Source: Epiperipatus broadwayi
Taxonomy: Eukaryota; Onychophora; Udeonychophora; Euonychophora; Peripatidae
Direction of reading: 5' to 3'
Assembly (NCBI GenBank): GCA_028023455.1
Contig: JAQFVV010006272.1
Span: 5,571,217-5,635,216, forward strand
Length of the DNA stretch: 64,000 nucleotides
The position numbers and the translations under genes were made by a program. This document shows, in pieces, positions 10,015-21,150 of this stretch; within the stretch, counting starts at the first letter, position 1; every line of letters starts with the position of its first letter. A model generated the notes under the pieces. The model was not told the DNA's origin. It searched no databases and saw only the letters and a program-made list of their open reading frames with translations.

Positions 10015-10908
10015 ATGATGGAATTATTATTGAAATGGGTAGAAGACTTCTATCAAGAATTATATAGTAATAAAGAACAAGAACCTCCTATATCTATTAT
10101 ATCTTCCGAATTGCCGAGAATTTTAAATGAAGAAGTGAGACATGCAATTAAATTTATGAAGAAAGGAAAGCCTCCAGGTAATGATGGAATTATAATTGAT
10201 ATATTAAAAGAAGCAAGTGAAGAAATAGAAAATTTTTCAGCAAAGTTATATATCAAATGTCCAAATGATAAAGATGTACCAGATGATTGGAAGAATGCAG
10301 TATTAATATTAATATTTTAAAAAGGTGATAAAGAAGATATTAGAAATTACAGACCTATCAGCCTTTAATCAGTTTTATACAAAATTTTTACCAAGATAAT
10401 TACAACTTGTCTACATAGAACATTGGATTTCCACCAACCAAGAGAACAAGCTGGATTTAAAAGTGGTTTTAGTACAGTAGATCATATCCAAGTATTGAGA
10501 GAAGTTATAGAAAGGACAAATGAATATGAGTTGTCATTATGCTTTCAATTTGTAGATTATGAAAATGCATTTGATTCTATAAACATTTCTTCAGTGATGA
10601 AAGCATTGGATCATCAAGGTAAGAATATTTATAAAAATACAACAGCAACAATTAGATTACATAATGATACTAGGAAAGTCAACATAGAGAAGGGTGTAAG
10701 TCAAGGTGACTCCATATTTCCAAAACTTTTTACAGCAGTGCTGCAAGATATATTTTGTGGATTAAAATGGGAAGCTAAAGGAGTGAAATTAAATGGAGAT
10801 TATTTAAGTCAATTAGATTTTGCAGATGATGCAGTTCTTTTTCCAAATAATGCTTTAGAGCTGCAGGAAATGTTGCAGGAGTTATCAGATGAAAGTAATA
10901 AAGATTAA
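10015..10908 (+). pseudogene. LINE copy 1: reverse transcriptase palm and fingers, interrupted
   Basis: The first piece (to 10320) has FMKKGKPPGNDGIIIDILK, the RT motif 0/1 region. A TAA at 10318 interrupts KKGD...NYRPISL, and a second TAA sits at 10367. The next piece (10423-10908) carries EQAGFKSGFSTVDHIQVL, motif A FQFVDYENAFDSI with its catalytic Asp intact, motif B GVSQGDSIFPKLF, and motif C as LDFADDAVLF with both aspartates intact. The catalytic residues therefore survive although the frame is broken. Within the retrotransposon this domain would copy element RNA at the nicked target. Confidence 0.85.
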
Positions 10909-10979
10909 AGGTAAATGTTAAAAAGACTAAAGTAATGTTTAATTGATTTTCTCAAAATAATAAAAATTGATTATGATGA

Positions 10980-11535
10980 GTTAGAAGAAGTTTAACAGCT
11001 ACAAATATCTTGGTCAGATTATTAATACGGATGGAAATATAATGAATGAAATTAATCATAGAATTAAACTTGGTTGGAGTGCTTTTGGTAGAAATAACTT
11101 GATACTAAAAGGAAATGTGCCTATGTGTTTGAAAAGAAAAGTTTTTAATAAATGTGTTTTACCAGTTCTTACTTATGGATTTGAGACTTGGACACTTAAT
11201 AGAAGAGCAATACAGAGACTTCAGACCACTCAAAGAAGTATGGAGAGATGCTGTTAGAAGTAACAAGAAGAAATCAAAAATACAATATATGGGTAAGAGA
11301 ACAAATAGATGTTATTGACCTCATTGAAAAAATTAAAAGACTGAAGTGCAGTTGGGCTGGACATATTGCTAAAAAAGATGATAACAGATGAACAATTGAA
11401 ATGTTAAACTGGATTCCAAGAGATTGTAAAAGACCCAGAAAGAGACCACATGTGAGATGGATAGATGAAATAAGAAAGTGTGCAGGGATGATGTGGAGAA
11501 GATGGTTTGAACGTGGAGAGACCTTCATCCTGCAG
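10980..11535 (+). pseudogene. LINE copy 1: C-terminal region of the RT protein
   Basis: The text YKYLGQIINTDGN (just after 11000, out of frame), then 11042-11257 with RIKLGWSAFGRNN, CVLPVLTYGFETWTL and IQRLQTTQR, is the conserved C-terminal part of RTE-like ORFs ('LPVLTYG.ETWTL'). Downstream, in shifted frames, WAGHIAKKDD and RPRKRPHVRWIDEIRK complete the family's C-terminus. The 3' end follows at about 11520-11575 with GATGATGATGATAT-like sequence. Confidence 0.8.
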
Positions 11536-11575
11536 TAGATTAATAATGGTTGATGATGATGATATATATTGTACT

Positions 11576-13860
11576 GTGATAAAAATGATGATGCTGGGAA
11601 AATGATCAATATAATTTGAATAAAACATAGCCCAACGGTTGGTCCCCATATTGTAAAGGAATATTGATTGCAATATGGGATGATAATATAAAAACTTTAG
11701 TATGGCACAAAATTGAGATGCCATTCACAATAAAATAAATCTAATCTAAATATGGAATACCATTTTATAACAGCGCCAAATTTGATTTGGCATTTGTAAC
11801 AATTGTCACCTGTACATGATCATCATCAGCTAGTATCGGGTAACTACTTTGTAACAATAATAACGGATCTTCTCCCTTACTACCTCTCTACATTTGTTCA
11901 GTCCACATTTGTCATAAAATAAAAGAAATTGATCTATAGATTTTTAGACAACCATTTATTACTGACACTATATGGAAATAAAAGATCGTAAAGAAATGCC
12001 CTTATGATTAAAATATTATTTGTAACAGAGCAAAACATGCATCAATAAATAGTAACTCTAGTATAACCTGTGCAAAATTATCTAGCTCAGACATTGGTCA
12101 CACTAGGCAATAAAAATATTTTCAATACATAATTATTTTGATTACCCACTACACTAAAATAAAATAGTAATGGCAATCTTTATTAAAATCTCATTTATTC
12201 AGCTAACATTTAAAACAAAAGAAAGCAAACAAGATCATCATGTCAGACATCATCAAATCTATTCACTATTCCAAAATAAATTGCAATAAGCCGTGAAATT
12301 ATATATCATTGTCCTAAACAATGATGTATGCCTAAGATATCTATTTAATTTATTATTGGATGAAATCAAATTCAAATCAATAAATATCTACACTCTGATA
12401 TACTTTTATTAATCAACCACTACACATAATAAAGTAAATCTACATTAAAATTCAATGCTATTATACTTAAATCAACTAGTTTCTAAATAATTATAATAAC
12501 ATTTTGAGAATATTTTCTACAACCTACACAATAATGTTTAAATAAAATAAACCCTTACTCAGTTTTGTATCTAATTTAATAAAACATTAAACATAATATT
12601 AATATTTCATTCATAATTTACATTATATTGGTATGCAATTATTGCTGAAACATTCTACAAGAATTCATTATCAATAAAACTATTAGGAAATCTTGCATTT
12701 GGCCATATCCAATCAAATTATATATAAAATATATCATAGGTTTCTATTGGATATTTACCGACTTACAATCACTGATATTATTCATTTATCTAAATCCCCA
12801 ATCAATCAATTATAAAAATGGATTTTATAACAATTACGCTATATATGATGATAATTGGAGGTTATTCAATACAAAGATAGATATTAAGTTATACAAGTTC
12901 ATAAAATTTATGATCCCACTTCAATTGAAGTTTAAAAATAATTAAGACAAATCATTCTGACTAATGACAGAACAAAATCTATTAAGATTTTTGTAACCTG
13001 ACAAGATAAGCAAATTAATAATCAATCCTGAACTAATGAAATATTTCTACCAGTAATATTGACTTAGATAAGTAAACAAGTATTTAAATGTAGTAACAAA
13101 TATAAAATTTATATCTAATATGGCTAAATAATAATGTATAAGAAAATGTACATATATCTAACTCTATTTCACTTACCAAAATTGGTTTGATCTTCGATCA
13201 AACTTTAAGTAACAAAAATTACCTTGCACATTCAAAAGAAATAATTAGACAGATTCACCAAATTTTAATCAACTTTATTGATTAATAATTAAAATTTTGT
13301 AATAGTAATAATAAAAATATGTAAAAGAATAAAAACAAAAGTACAATATTGTTTCTTGAATATATAGAGAATTGATGGCTTATTACAGTATCAAAATCAA
13401 TAATGAATAAGAATAAAATGTGTATATATGAAACTCAAAAGTGTGTTGCAGGACAATAACACTATATATAACACTGAAGGAGAGATTTTAAATATCTTCC
13501 TGAGACTTTAAATAGAATATATAACAATAAAAAAAAAGTGATCAAATAAAAATTGATCTCTATTTATTCACTGATGTAATTTCTAAATAATTAAACTAAC
13601 ATTAAACCCATTATATTTAAATCCTTCTCTATCCGAATATCCCAGAGTTAAATCTTGAACATAAAAAAAAATTAAATATTTGCAAACATCAGGTTGTATT
13701 AATTTATATCATCAGATAAGAGTTTAAATAATAAGAACAAAACTGAATCTTTCTGACCTTTTTATCATGTGAATCCCATAACAATCCATACATATCATTT
13801 ATCATTTAAGCCTATGTTTTAAAATAAAATATGAACAAAATGTAAATATTCTTTTAACAA
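11576..13860. other. A+T-rich stretch without recognisable genes
   Basis: No frame longer than about 60 codons looks coding, and I recognise no element. The first 300 bases are slightly less A+T-rich and may be old unique sequence. Short palindromes occur (for example GTTTGATC-TTC-GATCAAAC near 13187). Confidence 0.55.
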
Positions 13861-14062
13861 AAAAATATTGGTTGAATTGATTGGGAAAGTAAAGTGGTTT
13901 TGTTGGAAAAAAAAAGAATGGGGTTGAAAAGGAGGATGGGGAAAAGTAAAGAAGAAAAAGATGTGAAGGAATAAAAAGTGAATGAGAAGTTAATAGGGAT
14001 AAGAAAAAGGGGAGGGGAAGGAGGGGGGGGGGGTGTGTTTTTTTAGGGGGGGGGGGGGGTTG
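13861..14062 (+). repeat. Polypurine tract ending in two poly-G runs
   Basis: About 170 bases of almost pure A/G on the plus strand lead to a run of 11 G (14023-14033), a short T-rich gap, and a run of 14 G (14046-14059). Several shorter GGGG blocks precede them. It could form G-quadruplex or triplex DNA, and the G-run lengths are prone to sequencing error. Confidence 0.85.
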
Positions 14063-16040
14063 GAATCGAATTTAAAATTTTAATATATATATACAGAGAT
14101 ATCATACCATCTAAGTGAAAGTCTGTCCATCTTCACATACTAGTCCATTGAACTCCTGTTTCATAGTTTCTGATCCTAATGCATAGAGATGATTTTCCTT
14201 TAAGAAGAGAAGACAAGCATGAATGATAACTATCGCGGATTTGAATTCAATTTACTTTCATGTTTAAATTCTGATATTTTCTTTTAAGCATATAAATATA
14301 TCCAAGCTTTTAAAGCAACAGGTACTTAGTCAACGCAAAATCACACAATGACCTTATTTTCCCTTTTCATTGGTAATAAGATATACAGAGAACTTTTTTC
14401 ATTGACAAAACTCAGTTATATCCAAGTGAATAATAAACGCTAGCTTTTTCTTTCCAAATTAAAAAAGTAAAAATTAAATTGCTTAATATTACACATAAGT
14501 TGAGTTAATCGAGCTTGTGAAATTCATTGAGCTGAAATATGATATCCATATACAATACAATTAAATAAATAGATGGAATTCTAGATTTTGACAACGAAAT
14601 ATTTTTTTATATAGCTGACTTGCAATACAATGCATTTTGATGTTTTTGTTTTGTTTTGTTTTACATTTTGCCATATCCCCTGGAATTTCATCAACAAGTT
14701 GCTCAATTGAATGGGCAGACATTTTGGGTTTATCCTCCCATGATTTTAGAAATTAATCACTTAAAAATTTTAAATTTAACAAGTTTTGAAAGATGAATAT
14801 AAATGTGTCCATTCTGGGCAATGATAAATGTACAAGAATTCAAGTTGCAGCATTTCGGTTTTATATGTAAGATACTTTTGCTGATGTCAATATTGTCAGG
14901 ACGACTGTTGAATATCATTCAAATTTTGCTCATTCGTGTAAGAAAATTGTTTAAGAAAATTTGCCTCCAATTAGTAAGTAAAATGAAGATTTTAAAACAA
15001 TTGGATACAATGAAAATAAAATCCTGTTTTACAAGTTCAATATTATTTTTCATTTTAAACCAAAAATAAAAAATTAATATTACATTTTCAATACTGAACA
15101 TATATATATATTTACATATATTTTTAATAATACTTCCCAATAAACTGATTTATAAACAAACGTATATGAGACATAAAACATTTAATTTTGTAATAGGTAA
15201 GTTGCTATGGTGATTGTAATAACAGAAATTGAAATATGTAATATTGGATAATAATATTGATTTTATTCAAATGATCTTTCTATGATTCACTTAACTATTT
15301 CCAAAATTTATTTATTTATTCATTTGTTTATATCTTTCTTGAAATTGACAACAGATTTATGATTTGATGTTAGAATTAATAATAAATAATATTATTTTAA
15401 AATATTAGATTGCCATGGTTAGTTAAAATTATATTTCAAGACCTCCATTATCCATAGATCAAGTGAAATAAAAAAATTAAACAAAATCAATAAACTTTTT
15501 TTTTTTTTTAAACATTGTGACATACAGCACTAATCTGGTACTTACAATATATATATATGTAAAACTAACTATAAAAATAACATATACAGTTGGGAAAATA
15601 AATAAGAGTATGGCAAGCATTGAAAGTGACAACTAAAATAAATTTAAAGACACTCAGTAAAAAAACTGAGATAATACAAGCTTGAAAAAAAAAAAAAACC
15701 ATGCAATAATAACAAATGTCTAAAACTCGGAAAATAAAAAAAATGGTCTGATGAAGAGCATGATGCCAGCTAAGAGGTGAGTAAAATATAATTATGTTTT
15801 TTTTTTAAAGAACAAAAAAAATAATACACACAATACCTATACTAGGAAAAGCTTGTTTAATACTTTAAAATAAATATGTTAAGTATATCAAAAATAATAT
15901 GCTGAGCATGCTTTCAACTCATTAATAATCATAATCATAGCTATTGTTATCCAAGAGAGTTGAGAGATTTATAAAAAAAAATTACAAAGTGGTGTTTTAC
16001 TTAAAATTTGATTATAAGATGTAAATGATTTTATTTACCT
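14063..16040. other. A+T-rich stretch without recognisable genes
   Basis: An 88-codon frame at 14803-15069 has no recognisable motif and A+T-typical composition, and I regard it as chance. A short GTTTT array lies near 14645. Nothing else is supported. Confidence 0.5.
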
Positions 16041-16044
16041 GAGC

Positions 16045-16325
16045 CATTTTTTTGACAGGATGATACAGGATTGTGTGTATATTATTGGCGATGTGCCAGG
16101 TCTCTTTATAACTTTGCGTTTGGCATTGTTTCAATAATATACTGTACCGGGCAAAACATGTTTATCCATCTAACATGAGCTGGAACTCACAAAATGTACT
16201 TCAAATCCAGTTAACCCTGAGATTTAGATCAGGGACCAACCTGAATTCGAACCCATTCCCCAAGCCCCAGATCAAACACCTAATAGATAACATAAAAATG
16301 ATGGCACATGAGAATTTATTTTAAA
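16045..16325 (-). mobile_element. Probable tRNA-derived SINE
   Basis: On the minus strand, GGGTTCGAATTCAGG (16254-16240) is a strong RNA polymerase III B-box (GGTTCGANTCC type). About 35-60 bases upstream is TGTGCCATCA...TTATCTATTAGG, a decayed tRNA-like 5' half with a weak A-box. The body downstream runs through about 16060, where a short A-rich tract occurs. Composition is richer in G+C than the flanks. Target duplications were not found. It abuts the LINE fragment starting near 16380. Confidence 0.45.
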
Positions 16326-16444
16326 TCAGGCCCACTAGCAGAGCGAAGAAGACAATGAGACATCTATTAACTATGACTTAACTAAAATATATATACGCAT
16401 AGCTATATGCGTGGAAGTGGCTTTAATTTAAATAAATCCTCGAC

Positions 16445-16819
16445 ATGGAAGATATCCTCTGGGAACACTATCCCCTCTCTCCTTTTACTGCCATGTGCCA
16501 AAAATTTCTGGGCTTCCCAATCTACAACTCACCCCTTGCAATGAGAAGTAACGTACAGGACTCTCTTCTCCTCTTGATCCAAAAAACCATTAATTCATTA
16601 TCCAAAGTTTATTTGTCACTATATGTGAAAACTTCACTGCTCGACATCCTGGTGTTCCCAAGGATCTCTTATTACATGCTGATTATTAAATTTTCCCACA
16701 TTAGAAAGATAAATTTACTATTGCAAGACTTATGTGGAAAGCAAGACCATGGCCATCAGCCTGAGGGGATCTCCATAGGCACACAAAGCTCAATGGGCTA
16801 TCGTTGTACTCTATTTTAA
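16445..16819 (+). pseudogene. LINE ORF2 thumb-region fragment (Tx1/L1-like), 124 codons
   Basis: Residues 20-40 (KFLGFPIYNSPLAMRSNVQ) and 48-80 (KTINSLSKVYLSLYVKT then DILVFPRISYYML) follow the pattern seen downstream of the RT domain in L1/Tx1 ORF2: a 'YLGi' strand, an 'i..LSk..LSL.gk.lLlntlvfsrlwY' helix, and a final 'CGKQ' corresponding to the usual 'iWkFlW.gk'. It stops at 16817. The end of this frame and the following frame (16804-17289) run through the duplicated units and have no clear family match of their own. Confidence 0.65.
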
Positions 16820-17346
16820 ACTTTTGTTTCCAGTGTACACATAACACCATCCTTAACATATCTTGCCATTTTCCGAAAGAATCATGCTTTATATCTGTTT
16901 GTACTACAGACACCCCTCCTCCTCCTGTGAAGAATTGTTTGTCATCATTGTTAAATATTGCAAAATATATCCCTCTACCTATTCAGGTTAACTCACAGAA
17001 AATTATGTACTGGGATGCATACCACCTAATTAATGAAAAAATCCCTCCAATCCATCAGCCTGGGGAGGTCTCCATAGGCACACAAAACTCAATGGGCTAT
17101 CGTTGCACTGATTTAAACTTTTGTTTCCTGCGTACACATAACACCATCCTTAACATATCACCATTTTCGCGAAGAATCATGCTTTACATCTGTTTGTCCT
17201 ACAGACACCCCACCTCCTCCCATGAGGAGTTGATTGTCATCCTTATTGTTAAATATTGCAAAATTTATCCCTCTACCTATTCAGGTTAACTCACAGAAAA
17301 TTATGTACTGGGATGCATACCACCTAATTAATGAAAAAATCCCTCC
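16754..17346 (+). repeat. 298-bp tandem duplication inside the LINE fragment
   Basis: Unit 1 (16754-17052) and unit 2 (17053-17346) both run from CATCAGCCTG through ATGGGCTATCGTTG, CACATAACACCATCC and CTACCTATTCAGGTTAACTC to AATGAAAAAATCCCTCCAA. They differ by scattered substitutions and small indels, several per hundred bases, so the event is not very recent. Unit length is 298-299, so reading phase is not kept by the unit length alone. Confidence 0.92.
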
Positions 17347-17637
17347 AAACCATCACTGCTAATCCTTCCCAATCAAATAATCATTAAAAAGTTTAAAGGG
17401 TGTCATCTCAAACCAAAAATTTTTGATTTTTTAATTAAATTAAACCTGAATGCTCTGCCCACATACCATTTTCTGGTTTATTATAGAGGGTTTTTGTGCT
17501 TGGACCCGATCTGCCCTTTATGTAAATGGGATGATGACACAATAATACATATTCTGAGCCATTGTACATCACTCCAATGGGATAGAGACTTTATTACATC
17601 CATATACAAAACTTCAGGCCATCAGAAACAGAGATGA
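17335..17637 (+). pseudogene. LINE ORF2 C-terminal zinc-finger fragment, 100 codons
   Basis: This frame reads LNALPTYHFL, then CPLCKWDDDTIIHILSHC. The Cys-x2-Cys-x8-His-x4-Cys arrangement (Cys codons 17512 and 17521, His 17548, Cys 17563) is the zf-RVT type zinc knuckle at the C-terminus of L1/Tx1 and related RTs, where 'lPT...l......CplC...Et..Hil..C' is standard. The frame stops at 17635. The finger helps bind template RNA or DNA in the intact enzyme. Confidence 0.75.
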
Positions 17638-17841
17638 AAAATTAGCTCCAACATCTACAATGCTACATGGACCCTTGTAGCAATGGACAATTTGTGATTG
17701 AACAGCTGATTTTTTTTATGCCCAGACCTTTGGTAATGGGTTATGTAACCTTTATTATAGTGTCTGTTAACAACATAACTCTGTTATTGCAATAATGTAA
17801 TTCTTTAAGCTCACAATAAAATTTCTTGATAAAAAAAAAAT

Positions 17842-19684
17842 CCAAATCAATTATATTTGCAAAATTTGTAAAACTTCATGAATGCATGCATATATTAAGA
17901 ATAATATGCCAAGTTATAAAACAATATACATATATTGAAAATGTAGTAGGGATATGTATTTCTTTTAAGATAATGTAACAATAATTTTGTCTTTTATGAC
18001 TTAACTTAAATAATCAAACTGGAGATTTTTCATAAAAATAAACAGTAGTAAAAATGTATTACTAAATTGAGAAACCAATTACATTTCCTAATTATTTTCA
18101 CCCCTCCAGGTTGAAGTTAAATAATGTAATGCTTAAGAGAAAAAATTAATGTGCTATTTTTGATGTGAGGTAAATATTCAACAAAACTCCTGTCAAATTA
18201 TATTTTTATATGAAATGATGAATTTCTTCTTTCCAGGTGTTTAGTTTAACTATTATATATAGGACTAATTACAATAAAAAGTAAATTTGGAAATAAAATT
18301 CTGAGATAACAAAAAAAATACTATTAAGATTTGACATTTGTCTCCCACATCATATAATTATTCCAATAATATGCAACTAAATTTTAAAAAATATTAAATA
18401 GCAAACAATTACAAAGGAAGAAAAAATACTATACAATCAAAAAAAAGATCTAAGAGGCAAATAATTCAGATAATAAAATATTTTACATATTTTAGAAAAA
18501 CCTTCATTAATTAATTAAATATCAGTGCTTATCACAAACTATTCAGTTTTAGGCACTTTTAATTTATTTTTACTTTTCTGTTATTATATTGACTTAAAAT
18601 GACATTTTCATTCATGCTTAATCTTCTATTTGATGAATTCTTTTAGCTTTTTTCTTGAATTGGGACCAAGTTTCTTGCAAGTCAACTGGAGATAATTTGC
18701 AGATGAGCACGACTTCTATTTAGTAGATAGGTGATTATTCGACAACTGATTAGAGATATGCATATTTTACTGGTCAGAGCCAAAATAATCTAGCAATCAG
18801 CATGCATGGCAGCCAGCAAATAGTCAACCAGAGGGCCTTTAGCCTGCCACAGAGAATATATTAAACTTGCATTTTAATGCTTCCATAGCTTTTAATATAT
18901 GGGAATTGTTTTTTTAATATTGAGTGTTAGCTATTTTTCAGGTTATCAATTTAGCTATCTCATTCTCCTGATGGTCCCAGATTGTTTAATTATCCTACTA
19001 CCAATCAGTTTTTCCATAGCAAAAAAAAAAAAAGAGAGAAAATCTGCTTGACTCAATTCAACATATGTTATCAAATCTGTCACTGCTGTTTTTTAATAAA
19101 CAGAATGTTTTTTATTCAATTTTAACTTAAATAGTTTAGAATTTAATTTTTTTAAAATCTGCAATTATAATTATCTCCAAAACATGCACTATCAGCTACC
19201 TTTGTTTTAGGTTTTCCAATTTAGTAATATTGCTTAGCAACAATTTTCCTTTTATATTTCTTATTACAAAATATTTTAAAATTTAACATAGAAGAATGTG
19301 TTTCATATTTTTAAGTTTTTCTATGTCTTAAAAGTACACAGTATATAAAACATAATATAACTAATAAAATAAGATACTTTACACTTAAATCTTTTTATTT
19401 AATTTTTATTATTATTTTCTTAATTGAACTTTCAATTGGTTTGAGTAATATTTCTTTATCAATATCACTTGTTATCAAAAAAATATTTCCTTTTATTTTT
19501 ATTAAACATTAGCCACTTGAAGAAGAGGAGGGAAAGCAGAATATCAAACAATAACACAAGTAGTCAACGGAAACTATTTCTTATTGATTTATAAAATTTT
19601 GCTCCAATTAAATATGTACATGTTAAATACACTTTTTGTGCCATTGGATGGCAGAATAGATATTGCCTAATAATTAAAAGTTAA
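17842..19684. other. A+T-rich stretch without recognisable genes
   Basis: No coding frames or repeats were recognised. The part 18640-18860 is slightly richer in G+C (for example CAACCAGAGGGCCTTTAGCC) but has no motif I can name. Homopolymer A and T runs are frequent. Confidence 0.55.
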
Positions 19685-21150
19685 AATCTATCAATAACAA
19701 ACAACAAAAACTAATTAAAGATAATTATAAGATTTAACTAAAGTTAAATCTATTCACAGAAAAATAAAGAGGAAAAAAAACAAGAATTAAAGATAATTAA
19801 TTAAAAGATTAAAAAAAGATTAATAGCAAATCACTACAAATATGAAAACAGGATTAGGGATAAAAAAGAAAACAAGCTGAGGCTTTGGGGAAGAGTTGAC
19901 CGTTGGACAAAGGCTATAAAAAGAGAAAAACATCTATGGAGAGGCGAAGTGCACACATCACCAGTATCACACAACTTGGAAACATTTCAGTTTTAGCTTT
20001 GTAATATTTTTCAGTAATGAATCAAATACAGAATATTACATTTCTGTGTAGTAAAAATAATAAAAATGATTGGCTAAGTCCACCTCATGTGTACCAACTA
20101 CCACTATACAATGTAATTTAATCAACTTTGAAAATGCCTGGGGGGGGGGGTAAAATATAGCCTATTTGCTCGTGGGAGAACTGTTTCTTATTGTTTGCAT
20201 TTGTACAGCCTTCATAATTAAGCAGAAGACTACCAAAGCCAAGAAAAATTCAACCTGAATCAACCAACAAAGATTTATTTAATTTTCTATGATACTTCAG
20301 ATACAGACTTATGAATCTTTATAGTAAGCTTATTGAATACGGAATTTTTTATATTTTATTTATATGCATATAGATAAAAAGCCTCCATAATTTATAAATT
20401 TCATACATATATTTTATTACAAGTATTTTTCTACAAACATTGTTTAAGTTTGTTAATGATTGATATTCATTTTCTTTAAATACATACATGTATTTCATTT
20501 TGATATTTGAATTTAATTTTAATATTTTTTAATTTATTTTATTTATAAAGTAATAATGTTTAAAAATACACAAAATTACAATGATTGAGATTATCTAAAA
20601 TAAATAATGTTATTTAGATTATTTAGTTGTTTGTATTGTTCTTCTCTCAATAGTCTAATCTTCCATGCATGCATAACAATCCTCTATTGATCCTAGGCAT
20701 TCATGTTTTGAGCTAAGCTAAGTGGGGTTATTATTGTGAGAATCATCATGTAGTTGCCAAAGGGTAGTATTTTCATAGGTATCCTTTCTTAGATTAAAGG
20801 AGTGGCCCCAAATTAGGGTTACTCGAGTTTAAACCCTGTACATTCAATTTATCACTTATCAATGACTATTACATGAGAGATCATCTAAGAGAGGATTTGA
20901 TATATGATCAGGAAATATAACCAAGATATAAAGGACAGAAGATTTGTCCATTATCATCAATATCCATTCTAATTAAAAATATAATTAATTAAAATTCAAA
21001 TTTCAATTAATCTTTGGTAAATTGAGTTTCAAAGTAATTTAGTTATATGCCAAAAGTGGATATCTATGTGTTATGTATGTGCATATATGAATCTTAGTAG
21101 AGGCACTGACACTATTAGTAAAATTCTCAGCGCAATACATAAGATTTGGA
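19685..21150 (+). repeat. Dispersed repeat, copy B
   Basis: This aligns with 2750-4245 in the same orientation over nearly its whole length; the two differ by many substitutions and small indels. Copy B has a run of 11 G at 20140-20150 where copy A reads ACCTATAGGAAGTG, suggesting local expansion. Near 20826 it contains TCGAGTTTAAACCC, similar to a polymerase III B-box (copy A has GAATTCAAACC at the same place), so a SINE-like origin of the 3' part is possible. No ORF is recognised. Confidence 0.85.

Larger units (their letters stand above)
8315..11575 (+). mobile_element. RTE-like LINE, copy 1, near full length but inactive
   Basis: A non-LTR retrotransposon whose layout matches copy 2 at 60945-63805 from the 5' leader (TTTGCTATTAACT, then GATTCCTCTTGGAGG) through an APE endonuclease, a reverse transcriptase and the conserved C-terminus to a 3' tail rich in GATGAT. 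The RTE-type call rests on the endonuclease opening, 'IIGLCDIRRKGEE', the RT text 'EQAGFKSGFSTVDHIQ' and the short simple 3' tail. There are several frameshifts and stops, so no full protein can be made. Both copies share orientation and the same family, about 52 kb apart. No poly(A) tail is present. Flanking target duplication was not identified. Confidence 0.85.
16380..17841 (+). mobile_element. 3' part of a Tx1/L1-like LINE, internally duplicated
   Basis: Two coding relics (separate entries) match the region C-terminal to the reverse transcriptase in L1/Tx1-clade elements: the 'LGFPIYN...' and 'LSLYVKTSLLDILVFPR' block, and a terminal CCHC zinc finger. The 3' end is TCACAATAAAATTTCTTGATAAAAAAAAAA at 17812-17841, ending in an A tail, as expected for a LINE transcript end. 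The 5' two-thirds of the element, including EN and RT catalytic motifs, is missing, as in typical 5'-truncated insertions. A 298-bp tandem duplication (16754-17346) sits inside. Confidence 0.7.

Noticed and set aside
11274-11724. Two overlapping minus-strand frames over 100 codons
   Set aside because: Antisense to the C-terminus and 3' tail of RTE copy 1, whose plus-strand reading is clear.
14803-15069. 88-codon plus-strand frame
   Set aside because: No motif and A+T-typical codons; no splice or repeat context.
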